Positions 35,934-44,909 of a stretch of DNA of 64,000 nucleotides are shown here, one piece after another. A program made the translations under genes and the position numbers. Below the pieces are notes generated by a model. It did not search any database. It had not been told where the DNA came from and was given only the letters and a program-made list of their open reading frames with translations. This stretch comes from Aliivibrio wodanis (GTDB lineage Bacteria; Pseudomonadota; Gammaproteobacteria; Enterobacterales; Vibrionaceae): the NCBI GenBank assembly GCA_000953695.1, contig LN554846.1, positions 372,001 to 436,000 on the forward strand. The letters are read 5' to 3'. The stretch's first letter is position 1, and every line of letters starts with the position of its first letter.

Positions 35934-36377
35934 TTAAGCCAGTTTAGATTTAACTAATTGACTTACTTTACCCATGTCAGCGCGGCCTTGGATTTGAGGT
36001 TTTAACACGCCCATCACCTTGCCCATATCTTGCATTCCAGCAGCACCAGATTCGATAATTGCTTCGTCTAATAACTTAGCAACTTCTTCATCAGTCAGTG
36101 CTTGTGGCATAAAGTCATCAAGCACTAAAATCTCAGCGCTCTCTTTATCAGCAAGATCATCACGACCAGCGGCAGTAAACTGCGATACTGAATCACGACG
36201 TTGTTTAACCATCTTAGTTAAAACAGCAATAATATCGTCGTCAGACAAAGTAGTATGACCATCGATTTCACGTTGTTTAATTTCAGATAAAGCTAAACGA
36301 ATTGTGCCAAGGCGTAATTTATCCTTGGCTTTCATCGCTAACTTTTGCTCGTCTTTGAGTTTTTCAATTAGAGCCAT
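35934..36377 (-). CDS. yqeY: YqeY-like protein (GatB/YqeY domain)
   Basis: A 147-residue cytoplasmic protein starting MALIEKLKDEQKLAMKAKDK. Its two-part architecture is an N-terminal helical region and a C-terminal domain (GMQDMGKVMGVLKPQIQGRA, about residues 113-132) shared with the tail of GatB, the amidotransferase subunit that acts on mischarged tRNA. Stand-alone members may bind tRNA, but their role is not established. It lies between rpsU and dnaG, 26 bases after rpsU, so it belongs to the macromolecular-synthesis operon. This insertion is common in vibrios and many other bacteria, but absent from E. coli. Confidence 0.92.
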   Translation of the reverse strand: MALIEKLKDEQKLAMKAKDKLRLGTIRLALSEIKQREIDGHTTLSDDDIIAVLTKMVKQRRDSVSQFTAAGRDDLADKESAEILVLDDFMPQALTDEEVAKLLDEAIIESGAAGMQDMGKVMGVLKPQIQGRADMGKVSQLVKSKLA

Positions 36378-36403
36378 AACTTAGTCCTAAATTAGGTAAG
36401 TTA

Positions 36404-36619
36404 TTAGTACAGGCGAACGCGACGTGCGTTTTCGCGAGACAACTTCTTAGCGTGACGCTTTTGAGCTGCTGCTTTAGCGCGTTTACGTACTGTAGTAGGT
36501 TTTTCGTAATGCTCACGACGGCGAACTTCAGAAAGAATACCTGCTTTTTCGCAAGAGCGCTTGAAACGACGTAGTGCAACGTCGAACGGTTCGTTTTCAC
36601 GTACTTTAACTACTGGCAT
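36404..36619 (-). CDS. rpsU: 30S ribosomal protein S21
   Basis: A 71-residue, strongly basic protein starting [20 protein letters not shown], the invariant S21 start, and ending ENARRVRLY. It binds the 30S platform near the anti-Shine-Dalgarno region and takes part in initiation. The length equals E. coli S21. It is the first gene of rpsU-yqeY-dnaG-rpoD, and the 227-base spacer upstream, shared with the divergent tsaD, must contain the operon promoter. AGGTG(A) lies about 7 bases ahead of the ATG on the reverse strand. No convincing LexA box was found there, although E. coli has one. Confidence 0.98.
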   Translation of the reverse strand: MPVVKVRENEPFDVALRRFKRSCEKAGILSEVRRREHYEKPTTVRKRAKAAAQKRHAKKLSRENARRVRLY

Positions 36620-36846
36620 ATGCCTTTCACCTCAGGTGTTAGTCAATTCGCTGGTAGTTATAATTAACCAGCTATTATTCAAATTGGTGCCGAATTTTAA
36701 TCCGATCGAGGCGTTTTGTAAAGCATTCTTGATTAAGAATTGAGTAATTTCTTTGTTTATTTTACCTTCTCTAGCCATCACGTCGCTTGAGGTAGCTTAG
36801 TGATGTAGGTAATATGGCGTTAAATTAACAGGTAACTGAGAAAAAT

Positions 36847-37866
36847 ATGCGAATTTTAGGCATTGAAACCTCGTGTGATGAAACGGGTGTTGCGATTTAT
36901 GACGATGAAAAAGGGCTATTAGCTCATCAACTTTATAGCCAAGTAAAACTGCACGCAGATTACGGTGGTGTTGTCCCTGAATTGGCCTCTCGTGACCATG
37001 TTAAAAAGACAATTCCATTAATCCAAGCAGCGTTAAATGATGCGGGCATGACCAAAGACGATATCGATGGTATTGCTTATACGGCAGGTCCTGGTTTAGT
37101 CGGTGCATTATTAGTTGGTTCAACGATTGGCCGTAGTATTGCGTATGCGTGGGATGTTCCTGCTATTCCTGTTCATCACATGGAAGGTCACTTACTTGCG
37201 CCAATGCTGGAAGACGAGCCACCTGAATTTCCATTTGTCGCACTGCTTGTTTCTGGCGGTCATACCATGATGGTTGAAGTAAAAGGCATTGGCGAATATC
37301 AAATTCTTGGTGAATCGGTGGATGATGCCGCCGGTGAAGCGTTTGATAAAACAGCTAAATTAATGGGTCTAGATTACCCTGGTGGTCCTTTGCTATCAAA
37401 ATTAGCAGAGAGCGGCACTAAAGGTCGTTTTAAATTCCCTCGTCCAATGACGGATCGTCCTGGTTTAGATTTTAGCTTCTCTGGTCTAAAAACATTTGCC
37501 GCAAACACCATTCGTGCTAACGATGATGATTTGCAGACTCGTGCAGATATTGCGTTTGCATTCCAAGAAGCCGTGGCGGATACCTTAGCAATTAAATGTC
37601 GTCGAGCATTAAAACAAACAGGCATGAAGCGTCTTGTTATGGCGGGTGGGGTAAGTGCGAATACCTACCTTCGTCAAGAACTAGAAGCGATGATGAAGAA
37701 AATTGGTGGTGAGGTATTTTATCCTCGAACTGAATTTTGTACCGACAACGGTGCCATGATTGCTTATGCAGGTATGCAGCGTTTGAAGAATGGTGAGACA
37801 ACCGATTTAGCGGTTCAAGCTAAGCCACGTTGGCCTATCGATCAGCTTAAACCAATTGCAAAATAG
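36847..37866 (+). CDS. tsaD: tRNA N6-adenosine threonylcarbamoyltransferase TsaD
   Basis: A 339-residue ASKHA-fold enzyme that, with TsaB and TsaE, transfers threonylcarbamoyl to A37 of tRNAs reading ANN codons. The N-terminus [19 protein letters not shown] is diagnostic. The metal-binding motif HHMEGHL places H111 and H115 exactly as in E. coli Tsa[16 protein letters not shown] and [13 protein letters not shown] follow, and the C-terminal acidic ligand is in [13 protein letters not shown]. It diverges from rpsU, as in E. coli, and ends at a strong terminator that overlaps the 3' end of plsY on the other strand. Confidence 0.98.
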   Translation: MRILGIETSCDETGVAIYDDEKGLLAHQLYSQVKLHADYGGVVPELASRDHVKKTIPLIQAALNDAGMTKDDIDGIAYTAGPGLVGALLVGSTIGRSIAYAWDVPAIPVHHMEGHLLAPMLEDEPPEFPFVALLVSGGHTMMVEVKGIGEYQILGESVDDAAGEAFDKTAKLMGLDYPGGPLLSKLAESGTKGRFKFPRPMTDRPGLDFSFSGLKTFAANTIRANDDDLQTRADIAFAFQEAVADTLAIKCRRALKQTGMKRLVMAGGVSANTYLRQELEAMMKKIGGEVFYPRTEFCTDNGAMIAYAGMQRLKNGETTDLAVQAKPRWPIDQLKPIAK

Positions 37867-37914
37867 TAGTGATCAGCCAAGATCGTAAATGATCTTTATT
37901 TCTGGTTTGTATAG

Positions 37915-37939
37915 AAGGGACTAAATTAGTCCCTTTTTC
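37915..37939 (+). terminator. Terminator of tsaD
   Basis: AAGGGACTAA pairs with TTAGTCCCTT, followed by T's. It overlaps the end of the convergent plsY gene. Confidence 0.85.
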
Positions 37940-38522
37940 TTTGCCAAATTTTCTTCTCTTCACCTGCAAAAAATCGACGAATATTCTCGTGATGTTTTAG
38001 AACGATTAAACAAGAAAGCATAGCAACAGGAAGGGTGTACTGAGGTTTGACTAACCAAGTAAATAAAGGCGCAAGTAAAGCGGTGATCATTGACGCTAAA
38101 GAAGAGTAGCCAGTCACTAATACCGTGATAACCCAACTGCCAAATAACATTCCCGTTAGATCCAATCCTATCGGAGCTAATGCACCAAGAGCGGTTGCGA
38201 CCCCTTTGCCCCCTTTAAAGTGAAAAAATAGCGGATACATATGACCTAAGCAGGCTGAAATTGCAATGATGCCTAATAGTAGAGGGTTGATTTCAAGAAA
38301 GTAGCCACCCCATACTGGTAACATCCCTTTTAAAATATCACAAAGTAGCACTAATCCTGCGGCACCTTTACCACCAAGCCGGAATACATTCGTTGCCCCT
38401 GGGTTATGAGAGCCGGAGCTTCTTGGGTCGGGTAAGCCTTTTAATCGACAAATTAAAACCGCACTAGAGATCGATCCTAGAAGATAGGCGATGATGATCA
38501 TAATTAGTGCAAGAGGGGTCAT
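37926..38522 (-). CDS. plsY: Glycerol-3-phosphate acyltransferase PlsY
   Basis: A 198-residue inner-membrane enzyme that acylates glycerol-3-phosphate from acyl-phosphate, the first step of phospholipid synthesis. Conserved cytoplasmic motifs are visible: the [17 protein letters not shown] region (about residues 36-52), then [13 protein letters not shown] (about 103-115), the phosphate-binding loop. Five hydrophobic segments fit the known topology. The C-terminus is basic ([15 protein letters not shown]). It diverges from folB. Adjacency to tsaD and folB is as in E. coli (ygiH). Confidence 0.96.
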   Translation of the reverse strand: MTPLALIMIIIAYLLGSISSAVLICRLKGLPDPRSSGSHNPGATNVFRLGGKGAAGLVLLCDILKGMLPVWGGYFLEINPLLLGIIAISACLGHMYPLFFHFKGGKGVATALGALAPIGLDLTGMLFGSWVITVLVTGYSSLASMITALLAPLFTWLVKPQYTLPVAMLSCLIVLKHHENIRRFFAGEEKKIWQRKRD

Positions 38523-38666
38523 GAATGAGCCTTTATTTAAGTGATCAGGAGCGATCGGTAACGTTTTTTATAGTATATTGCTCAACTTACTGAGCAAGGT
38601 AATACCAATATTACGTTGTTTTTCTTTTGATGGGTATCCGACCTCTTAATAAAAGTGTGATCAAAG

Positions 38667-39020
38667 ATGGATTTAGTATTTATAAAACAGCTTGAAGTTA
38701 TTACAACCATTGGTGTTTATGAGTGGGAACAGGGCATTAAACAGAAGCTCGTATTAGATATTGATATGGCTCATGATAATAAGCCAGCAGCAGCCTCTGA
38801 TGATGTGGCACATTGTTTAAATTACGCAGAAGTAAGTGAGGCGGTGACGGCTCATATTCAAAATGGTCGCTTCTTATTGGTTGAACGTGTTGCAGAAGAG
38901 ATCGCAGATCTTATAATGACGCGTTTTTCAGTGCCTTGGATCCGTATTCATTTATCTAAACCAGGTGCTGTGGTAAATGCACATAGCGTTGGGGTTGTGA
39001 TTGAGCGAGGAAGAAAATGA
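38667..39020 (+). CDS. folB: Dihydroneopterin aldolase
   Basis: A 117-residue folate-biosynthesis enzyme that converts 7,8-dihydroneopterin to 6-hydroxymethyl-dihydropterin. Motifs include TIGVYEWEQGIKQKLVLDID near residues 15-34, with the pterin-binding region, and CLNYAEVSEAV near 50-60. RFLLVERVAEEIADLIM near 72-88 holds the conserved glutamate, and IHLSKPGAV near 98-106 the conserved lysine. Its stop overlaps the folK start by 4 bases (ATGA), so consecutive steps of the folate pathway are translationally coupled. Confidence 0.95.
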   Translation: MDLVFIKQLEVITTIGVYEWEQGIKQKLVLDIDMAHDNKPAAASDDVAHCLNYAEVSEAVTAHIQNGRFLLVERVAEEIADLIMTRFSVPWIRIHLSKPGAVVNAHSVGVVIERGRK

Positions 39021-39505
39021 TCACCACCTATATTGGCGTTGGTTCCAATATTGCCCCTGAAAAACACGTAAAAGCCGCGATTGATGAATTAAAAGCATTA
39101 GGTGACGTTAGCAAGGTTTCGACAGTTTATGAAGCTGAACCTGTTGGATTCTCAAGTCATAATTTTTTTAATTTAGTGGTGGAATTAAACGTCACTCATT
39201 CATTGACTGAATTAGGTTCACTATTACGTGCAATCGAAATCAAATGGGGTAGGGAGCCTAATGCTCAAAAGAATCAAGACCGAACATTAGATCTGGATAT
39301 TCTTTTGTATGGTGATTTGGTGTCTGAATCAGATCCTAAGTTACCGAGAGAGGACTTGTTTAAATTTGCTTTTGCTATTTTGCCTATGGTCGAGTTGAAT
39401 CCCGATATTATTATCCCAAGTACTCAACAAACGATCAGCGAAATCTGGGCTGAGTTCCCTTATTCTCAGTCACTAAAACCGGCTTTATTAAATTTAACTT
39501 TTTAA
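39017..39505 (+). CDS. folK: 2-amino-4-hydroxy-6-hydroxymethyldihydropteridine pyrophosphokinase
   Basis: A 162-residue enzyme transferring pyrophosphate from ATP to 6-hydroxymethyl-dihydropterin, the step after FolB. It begins MITTYIGVGSNIAPEKHV. The signature RTLDLDILLYGD (about residues 92-103) holds the two magnesium-binding aspartates. It overlaps folB by 4 bases and is followed by uppP 9 bases downstream, forming folB-folK-uppP. In E. coli folK lies elsewhere (with pcnB), so this pairing with folB is a lineage difference. Confidence 0.95.
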   Translation: MITTYIGVGSNIAPEKHVKAAIDELKALGDVSKVSTVYEAEPVGFSSHNFFNLVVELNVTHSLTELGSLLRAIEIKWGREPNAQKNQDRTLDLDILLYGDLVSESDPKLPREDLFKFAFAILPMVELNPDIIIPSTQQTISEIWAEFPYSQSLKPALLNLTF

Positions 39506-39514
39506 TGGAAAATC

Positions 39515-40318
39515 ATGACCTATTTTGAAGCGTTTTTCCTCGCATTGTTGCAAGGGTTTACTGAGTTTTTACCAATCTCAAGTTCTGCTCATTTAATTCT
39601 TCCTTCTGCAGTGCTTGGCTGGGCAGATCAAGGACTAGCTTTTGATGTCGCAGTACATGTTGGTACATTAGCTGCGGTTATTATCTATTTTAGAAAAGAA
39701 GTCGTGACGTTATTAACGGCGTGGATAGGTTCGATTACTAAAAAAGAACATAATAAAGAATCTAAACTGGCTTGGTTGATTATATTAGCAACTATTCCGG
39801 CGGCTTTATGTGGTTTGTTATTTAAAGATTTTATTGAAGTGTACTTACGCAGTGCATGGGTGATCGCGACAACGACAATTGTATTTGGTCTTTTACTTTG
39901 GTGGGTGGATAAAAACTCAGAACTTGTGAAAGAGGAATATGAAATGACGTGGAAAAAAGCATTATTTCTAGGTATTGCTCAAGCAATGGCGATGATCCCA
40001 GGCACTTCTCGTTCTGGTATTACGATTACCGCTGCACTTTACCTTGGTTTTACCCGTGAAGCTGCTGCACGTTTTTCGTTTTTAATGTCTATCCCAATCA
40101 TTACCTTAGCGGGTTCTTATCTTGGTCTGAAATTAGCACTCAGTGATATTTCAATTAATTTTGGTTTATTAAGTACTGGTGTGGTGGTTTCTTTTATTAG
40201 TGCTTATATCTGTATTCACTTTTTCTTGAAGCTGATTTCAAGCATGGGAATGACGCCGTTTGTTATCTATCGCTTGTTGTTAGGTACAGGTTTGTTTGCT
40301 TGGTTAATCTTTGCTTAG
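39515..40318 (+). CDS. uppP: Undecaprenyl-diphosphatase (bacitracin resistance protein)
   Basis: A 267-residue polytopic inner-membrane enzyme that dephosphorylates undecaprenyl pyrophosphate so the lipid carrier can be reused for peptidoglycan and O-antigen. Diagnostic motifs are [19 protein letters not shown] near residues 8-26 (catalytic glutamates and serines) and [14 protein letters not shown] near 164-177 (the arginine-serine loop). About eight hydrophobic segments are evident. It is also known as bacA. It is the last gene of folB-folK-uppP, and its stop is the first base pairs of the repeat element that follows. Confidence 0.96.
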   Translation: MTYFEAFFLALLQGFTEFLPISSSAHLILPSAVLGWADQGLAFDVAVHVGTLAAVIIYFRKEVVTLLTAWIGSITKKEHNKESKLAWLIILATIPAALCGLLFKDFIEVYLRSAWVIATTTIVFGLLLWWVDKNSELVKEEYEMTWKKALFLGIAQAMAMIPGTSRSGITITAALYLGFTREAAARFSFLMSIPIITLAGSYLGLKLALSDISINFGLLSTGVVVSFISAYICIHFFLKLISSMGMTPFVIYRLLLGTGLFAWLIFA

Positions 40319-40476
40319 AAACTAGAGGCTATACGCTTCATTTGCAGGTTTCAGGTATATTCGGTTTTGATTTTCCTGAAACCTGAAACCTGAAACCTGA
40401 AACCTGAAACCTGAAACCTTGGCTTTTGCTTTTATAGTTTCTAGAGCGAAGCGTTCTAGTTAGCGTAGCGTATAGC
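40316..40476. repeat. Nested inverted-repeat element with six CCTGAAA heptamers
   Basis: Outer inverted repeats CTATACGCT (40329-40337) and AGCGTATAG (40467-40475) and inner-sided TAGAAACTA / TAGTTTCTA (40316-40324 and 40435-40443) flank the element. In the middle six tandem CCTGAAA units plus CCT run from 40375 to 40419. An inverted copy AGGTTTCAGG (40346-40355) can pair with the array. A hairpin CTAGAGCG-AAG-CGTTCTAG (40441-40459) lies next to it. It occupies almost the whole spacer between convergent uppP and cca. It looks like a dispersed non-coding repeat element rather than a terminator, as there is no T-run. Confidence 0.75.
40375..40419. repeat. Tandem heptamer array (CCTGAAA)6
   Basis: Six perfect consecutive CCTGAAA copies (40375-40416) are followed by a partial CCT. 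Perfect copies suggest recent expansion or copy-number variability between strains. Confidence 0.95.
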
Positions 40477-41700
40477 TTATTTGATATCTAACTTACTCTT
40501 CACTGCTTCAATTCGTCTTTTACTCAACTCTTCTCTAATCTCAGCGCCTTTAAATCCAGCAGCAACCACTTCTTTTACTTCCACACTTTTTGCAGCATCA
40601 AACGCCATTTCAAAACGTGCTTTTTGTGGGTATGGCTCAGACTCTAATCCTAATCGACCCGCATGATCGGCTTGGCAGCAGAGTAAGATAGGCTCTAAGC
40701 GTTCAGGTTTACGCCATACATCCATTTTATCGAGTATTTTAATGAAGGTTTGAGCACGAAGCTCTGAGGCTCTATGGATATTAGTATGGTGTTCACAAAC
40801 CAGTAGTGCTAGATCGCGGTACTCATTAGGGACTTTAACTCGTGCACAGAGCGTTTTAATCAGTTTAATACCAGTATGGCAATGCATTTTATGACTTGGC
40901 CATTCTGATTCTGGCGTGATGCCTTTTCCTAAGTCATGGACTTGAGCGGCAAAGCGAGTCGGTAAATCGTGGCTTAATAATGCAGCCTGTTGAGCAACCA
41001 TTAGAGTGTGAATTCCAGTATCAATTTCAGGGTGCCATTTTTCTGGTTGAGGTACACCAAATAATGCATCCAACTCTGGTAATACAACAGCGAGAGCGCC
41101 ACACTCTTTTAATACTGAAAGAAAAATCTCAGGGTGCTGACTCGATAGAGACTTCTCCCATTCTTGCCATACGCGCTCTGGCGTTAAGTGAGACAACTCT
41201 CCGCTGTCTACTAAGGTTTTCATTAAGAGCATCGTTTCTGGTGCAATCGTGAACCCTAGATAATGAAAACGAGCTGCAAATCGAGCGACGCGTAGTACGC
41301 GTAATGGGTCTTCCACAAAGGCATCAGAAACGTGGCGTAATAGACGATTGGTTAGATCTTCTTGCCCATTATAGGGGTCAATTAATTCACCACTATCGGA
41401 TTGGGCGATAGCATTAATGGTAAGGTCACGGCGCAGCAAGTCTTCTTCTAGAGTTACATCTGGCTCGGCATAACAGGTAAACCCTTTATAACCTTGACCA
41501 CTTTTACGCTCTGTTCTTGCTAGTGCATATTCTTCTTTAGTTTTTGGGTGTAGAAATACGGGAAAATCTTGTCCAACGGCTTGATAGCCAAGTGAACCCA
41601 TCTCGTTAGGTGTAGAGCCAACGACGACCCAGTCTTTGTCTTTTACATCAATATTGAGAAGCGAATCTCGAACTGCACCACCAACTAAATAAATATTCAC
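40477..41700 (-). CDS. cca: CCA-adding enzyme (tRNA nucleotidyltransferase) with HD domain
   Basis: A 407-residue class II nucleotidyltransferase that adds or repairs the CCA end of tRNA without a template. It begins [20 protein letters not shown]. The catalytic aspartates are D21 and D23 in DKDW, as in E. coli. [11 protein letters not shown] and the nucleotide-selecting BRVAR-type region ([16 protein letters not shown]) follow. The C-terminal HD phosphohydrolase domain has AQVHDLGKG near residues 252-260. This gene order (uppP, cca, then ygiM) is that of E. coli except for the gspAB insertion. It is convergent with uppP across the repeat element and divergent from gspA. Confidence 0.97.
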   Translation of the reverse strand: MNIYLVGGAVRDSLLNIDVKDKDWVVVGSTPNEMGSLGYQAVGQDFPVFLHPKTKEEYALARTERKSGQGYKGFTCYAEPDVTLEEDLLRRDLTINAIAQSDSGELIDPYNGQEDLTNRLLRHVSDAFVEDPLRVLRVARFAARFHYLGFTIAPETMLLMKTLVDSGELSHLTPERVWQEWEKSLSSQHPEIFLSVLKECGALAVVLPELDALFGVPQPEKWHPEIDTGIHTLMVAQQAALLSHDLPTRFAAQVHDLGKGITPESEWPSHKMHCHTGIKLIKTLCARVKVPNEYRDLALLVCEHHTNIHRASELRAQTFIKILDKMDVWRKPERLEPILLCCQADHAGRLGLESEPYPQKARFEMAFDAAKSVEVKEVVAAGFKGAEIREELSKRRIEAVKSKLDIK

Positions 41701-41839
41701 GTTTTGCCCTACTCGTTGCCAAGATAAAGAGAACTTTCTTTACTTTCTTAGCTCCAATGATACCGTGCAATCATAGGTTTTCGACTTTTTATTCCATGTT
41801 TATTTTTGTAATTATTCTGATAAGGCAAACCCCACTCTT

Positions 41840-43393
41840 ATGTACCAAGATTTTTTTGGCTTTAATGAACTACCGTTCTCAATGACGCCCAATGCACGTT
41901 TTCTCTATTTGAGTGAACGTCATAAAGAAGCGATGAACTACTTATTGTCTGGGCTAGGGCGAGGTGGTGGTTTTGCGTTGTTGACAGGCGAGGTGGGTAC
42001 AGGAAAAACTACTGTATCAAGAGTTTTATTCTCTAAACTGGATAAGAAAATTCATCTGGCTTTAGTATTAAATCCTACGTTTAGTGCACAAGAGCTACTT
42101 GAAGCAATTTGTGATGAGTTAGAGATCCCTTATGTTGATAACTCCTCTTTAAAAGGGTTAACTGATGCTATTGTTCATTTCCTTAAAAGTGAAAGAGAAA
42201 AAGGATTTGAAACAATCGTTGTTATTGATGAAGCCCAACATTTGTCTCCAGATGTGTTAGAACAATTACGCCTATTAACCAACTTTGAAACAGACAGTGA
42301 TAAACTACTTAAAGTACTTCTTATTGGGCAGCCAGAATTACAGCAAAAGTTACAGCAAACTAATTTACGTCAATTAGCTCAACGTATTACCGCTCGCTAT
42401 CATTTATTACCATTAACACCTCAAGAGATTGAGCATTACATTGCTCATCGTTTAACTATTGCAGGAGGCTCTCTCTCTCTCTTTCCTGCATCAGTGATAA
42501 AGAAAATAGCACGTAACTCTAATGGGATACCACGCTTAGTTAATCTATTGTGTGATAAAGCCTTATGGGTTAGTTATCAGAATGGTAATAAAACGGTTAA
42601 TATTCAAGCGGTAGATCGAGCCTGTGAGCTTGTGCTGGATTGGCAATTGATAGCAGATATTAATGTAAAGCCGAAATTCTCTTTTTCGTTCATTTCTGTA
42701 ATAACTGCTGTGAGCCTTTCTATTATCTTAAGTATCGGTAGTTATCATTTTTTGCCTAACTATTTAGAGAGTAAATATCCTACAGAACTCCCTGTTATTG
42801 AGGCACCACTTCAAGGTTTTCACTCTCAATCTCAGGCATTGCAGCAATTATTGTCAATATGGGGATATTCGACTACGTCGTTTCAAGCTAACTGTACCAA
42901 TAGCCAGAAAGCACAACTGTATTGTTTAGATAATAATGGAGATTTAGAGGATTTATTAGCAATTAATCGCCCTGCTATCGTTTGGCTTCAACTTGATTCA
43001 GGAAGAGAGTTATTAGCTGTTCTTTATCGAGTAGATTCGAAAGGAGTTGAACTGCTCTTGCCTTCTCAGCGAGTTGAAGTTTCTCATCCATGGTTTGAGC
43101 AGCATTGGAATGGTGCTTATCTTCAATTATGGCAAAAACCGATTATCACAGAGAGAGCAATGAAGCGTGGTGATAAAGGCGAAGCCATTATAGAGCTAAA
43201 TCGTTTACTATCTTCAGCGTTAGAGCAACCGATAACAAATTCGAATTCTTTTAGTAAAAATACAGAGCAACAAGTAAAGGAGTTCCAAGGAGTGTTTGGT
43301 TTAGTTACTGATGGGATTGTCGGTTCAAGTACATTAATGTGGTTAGACAGTGTTGTGAATATTAAAGCTCCATTGCTTCAAGGAGGAGAGTAA
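41840..43393 (+). CDS. gspA: General secretion pathway ATPase GspA (ExeA-like)
   Basis: A 517-residue membrane ATPase that, with GspB, helps place the type II secretin through peptidoglycan. The cytoplasmic AAA-type domain has Walker A TGEVGTGKTT (G50-T57) and Walker B TIVVIDEAQHL near 128-138. A single TM segment (FSFISVITAVSLSIILSIG, about 281-299) is followed by a periplasmic part. A peptidoglycan-binding domain lies near the C-terminus (about 430-505; MKRGDKGEAIIELNRLLSSA). The length is close to Aeromonas ExeA (about 547). gspB follows with no spacing. A (CT)7 run lies inside the gene at 42469-42482. The ribosome-binding site is weak. Confidence 0.92.
   Translation: MYQDFFGFNELPFSMTPNARFLYLSERHKEAMNYLLSGLGRGGGFALLTGEVGTGKTTVSRVLFSKLDKKIHLALVLNPTFSAQELLEAICDELEIPYVDNSSLKGLTDAIVHFLKSEREKGFETIVVIDEAQHLSPDVLEQLRLLTNFETDSDKLLKVLLIGQPELQQKLQQTNLRQLAQRITARYHLLPLTPQEIEHYIAHRLTIAGGSLSLFPASVIKKIARNSNGIPRLVNLLCDKALWVSYQNGNKTVNIQAVDRACELVLDWQLIADINVKPKFSFSFISVITAVSLSIILSIGSYHFLPNYLESKYPTELPVIEAPLQGFHSQSQALQQLLSIWGYSTTSFQANCTNSQKAQLYCLDNNGDLEDLLAINRPAIVWLQLDSGRELLAVLYRVDSKGVELLLPSQRVEVSHPWFEQHWNGAYLQLWQKPIITERAMKRGDKGEAIIELNRLLSSALEQPITNSNSFSKNTEQQVKEFQGVFGLVTDGIVGSSTLMWLDSVVNIKAPLLQGGE
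42469..42482 (+). repeat. (CT)7 dinucleotide tract within gspA
   Basis: Seven CT units encode part of GGSLSLFPA. A change of one unit would shift the frame of gspA at about residue 212, before the TM segment and peptidoglycan-binding domain. Confidence 0.9.
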
Positions 43394-44056
43394 GTGTTAT
43401 TTTTACGTTTACCATTATGGAGCTGGTGTGCAGTGACAATATTGCTACCATTGAGCATATCTCTCTATATAGCTTTGCCTTATTATCAGGTAGAGCAGCA
43501 AGATAGCGAGTCCTTTGCTCCTACTTATACTGTTTTGGAATACCCTGAGTTTGAAACAGAAAAATTACCGATGAGAGTGAATGGTTTTTCGTTAACATCA
43601 TCAAATAACGAGAATATTCCGTCAGGAGTTAATTCAACACTACATGGCACGTCTAAAGTAGTGGAGAAAAAGAATAACCCAGAACTTGATATTGCTGATC
43701 TAGACTTGTCTGGCTTATCTCCAGAGTTAGCCGCACGTTTTGAATTTGTTTTGAATGAACCAATAGAGGAGCAAGAAGCGCATGTGGTATCTAAAGATAT
43801 AGATCAAGCATCTTATTTAGAGTTAGATAAAAGGGGCTCTCAACTTATAGGGCGTTTACCTCCATTGAACTTTCAAACTCATAACTACACCTCAAAACCA
43901 AGTCGTCGTTGGGTAAAAGTAAACGATAAAGAAGTCAATATCGGTGGGAGTATTTCAAATGGAGTTATATTATTAGAAATTAACCCAAGAGATGTAGTGA
44001 TTGAATTTCAAGGAAAAAAAATAGAAGTTCCCGCTTTGTATGAGTGGAAGGGGTGA
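43394..44056 (+). CDS. gspB: General secretion pathway protein GspB (ExeB-like)
   Basis: A 220-residue inner-membrane protein acting with GspA in secretin assembly. The start is a GTG at 43394 directly after the gspA stop, with a strong GGAGGAG 6-7 bases upstream; no ATG is near. A TM segment (about 5-27, WCAVTILLPLSISLYIALPY) is followed by a poorly conserved, probably disordered linker. The C-terminal GspB domain (about 155-220) has RLPPLNFQTHNYTSKPSRRW, VKVN near 176, and ends VPALYEWKG. The gspA-gspB pair is separate from the main gsp operon, which is not in this window. Confidence 0.88.
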   Translation: MLFLRLPLWSWCAVTILLPLSISLYIALPYYQVEQQDSESFAPTYTVLEYPEFETEKLPMRVNGFSLTSSNNENIPSGVNSTLHGTSKVVEKKNNPELDIADLDLSGLSPELAARFEFVLNEPIEEQEAHVVSKDIDQASYLELDKRGSQLIGRLPPLNFQTHNYTSKPSRRWVKVNDKEVNIGGSISNGVILLEINPRDVVIEFQGKKIEVPALYEWKG

Positions 44057-44079
44057 GGGTAACTTCGGAAGGTTAGATA

Positions 44080-44111
44080 TAAAAAAGCTCAGAACGAATC
44101 TGAGCTTTTTT
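44080..44111. terminator. Bidirectional terminator between gspB and ygiM
   Basis: AAAAAAGCTCAGA pairs with TCTGAGCTTTTTT across an ACGAA loop, between two convergent genes. Confidence 0.92.
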
Positions 44112-44127
44112 AACATCAATATATTGA

Positions 44128-44739
44128 TTAAGACCAACCGTTTGGTTTCTTTTTGCGACTAGGGATCATATGAGGCAGTAATAAACCGAACAATAGACCA
44201 ATACCTGCAACACCGCCACCGTACATAAAGTATTTAAGCAGTAAATCTTCTTTTTGCGTATCTAGTTTTGCGCGTAACTCACGAACTTCAGATTGAGAGC
44301 TAACTAGTTGATTATTTACATCGCTATAGCTCTGTTCTAAATCTTGCATTTGTTGATTACGTTGAGTCAAACTATCAGCTAAGCCTGCTTTCTCATCATT
44401 TGCTGCTTTACGAGCATTAGCCAGTTGTGTTTTTACTGACGTAAGTTCAGCTTCAACTTTAGGTAAGCGCTCACCAAGACCTGATTGACGAGAAACAAAT
44501 TTAGTTTCAACCCAACCTTTGCGGCCTTTAGAATCAATAATCTGTGTGAATCCAGACCCTTTATTTACTGATAGTTGACTAATGCGATCGCCCGCGTTGA
44601 CACTACCAATAATTTTATATTGGTTACTAGGGCCTGAGTGCATATAAGTAAATAGGTTATCTGATATATAACGAGTTTGAGCTTGTGCTGGTGTAGCAAT
44701 AGCCCAAGCCAGTAGAATTAGACTAATAAAATGCTTCAC
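44128..44739 (-). CDS. ygiM: SH3-domain membrane protein YgiM (TIGR04211 family)
   Basis: A 203-residue envelope protein of unknown exact role. The signal peptide is residues 1-20 (MKHFISLILLAWAIATPAQA). It is followed by a bacterial SH3 domain (about 22-90; TYMHSGPSNQYKIIGSVNAG and KGWVETKFVS). A coiled coil (about 93-165) comes next, then a C-terminal membrane anchor (about 172-192, YGGGVAGIGLLFGLLLPHMI) with a basic tail. Bacterial SH3 domains often bind cell-wall peptides. It neighbours cca in E. coli; here gspAB lies between them. Confidence 0.92.
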   Translation of the reverse strand: MKHFISLILLAWAIATPAQAQTRYISDNLFTYMHSGPSNQYKIIGSVNAGDRISQLSVNKGSGFTQIIDSKGRKGWVETKFVSRQSGLGERLPKVEAELTSVKTQLANARKAANDEKAGLADSLTQRNQQMQDLEQSYSDVNNQLVSSQSEVRELRAKLDTQKEDLLLKYFMYGGGVAGIGLLFGLLLPHMIPSRKKKPNGWS

Positions 44740-44857
44740 AATACTATTCCTTTGAAAATTGGTCTTGAATCGTCTAGCGTCGATTTGATTGAGAGCGCTT
44801 TATCATCGATTCGAATTAAGTTATAGATACTAAAAATATTTGGGCTTAGATGCAAGA

Positions 44858-44883
44858 AAAGAGGAGATTTTACTCTCCTCTTT
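44858..44883 (-). terminator. Terminator of the DUF47-pit operon
   Basis: AAAGAGGAGA (44858-44867) pairs with TCTCCTCTTT (44874-44883), with T's following on the reverse strand. Confidence 0.88.
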
Positions 44884-44909
44884 GTGCAATTGTTTCAAAA
44901 TTGAGTAGC

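Noticed and set aside
36620-36846. LexA box ahead of rpsU
   Set aside because: No CTGT-N8-ACAG pattern is present, although E. coli has one there.
40375-40419. Heptamer array as a CRISPR array
   Set aside because: Units are 7 bases with no spacers, and no cas genes are present.
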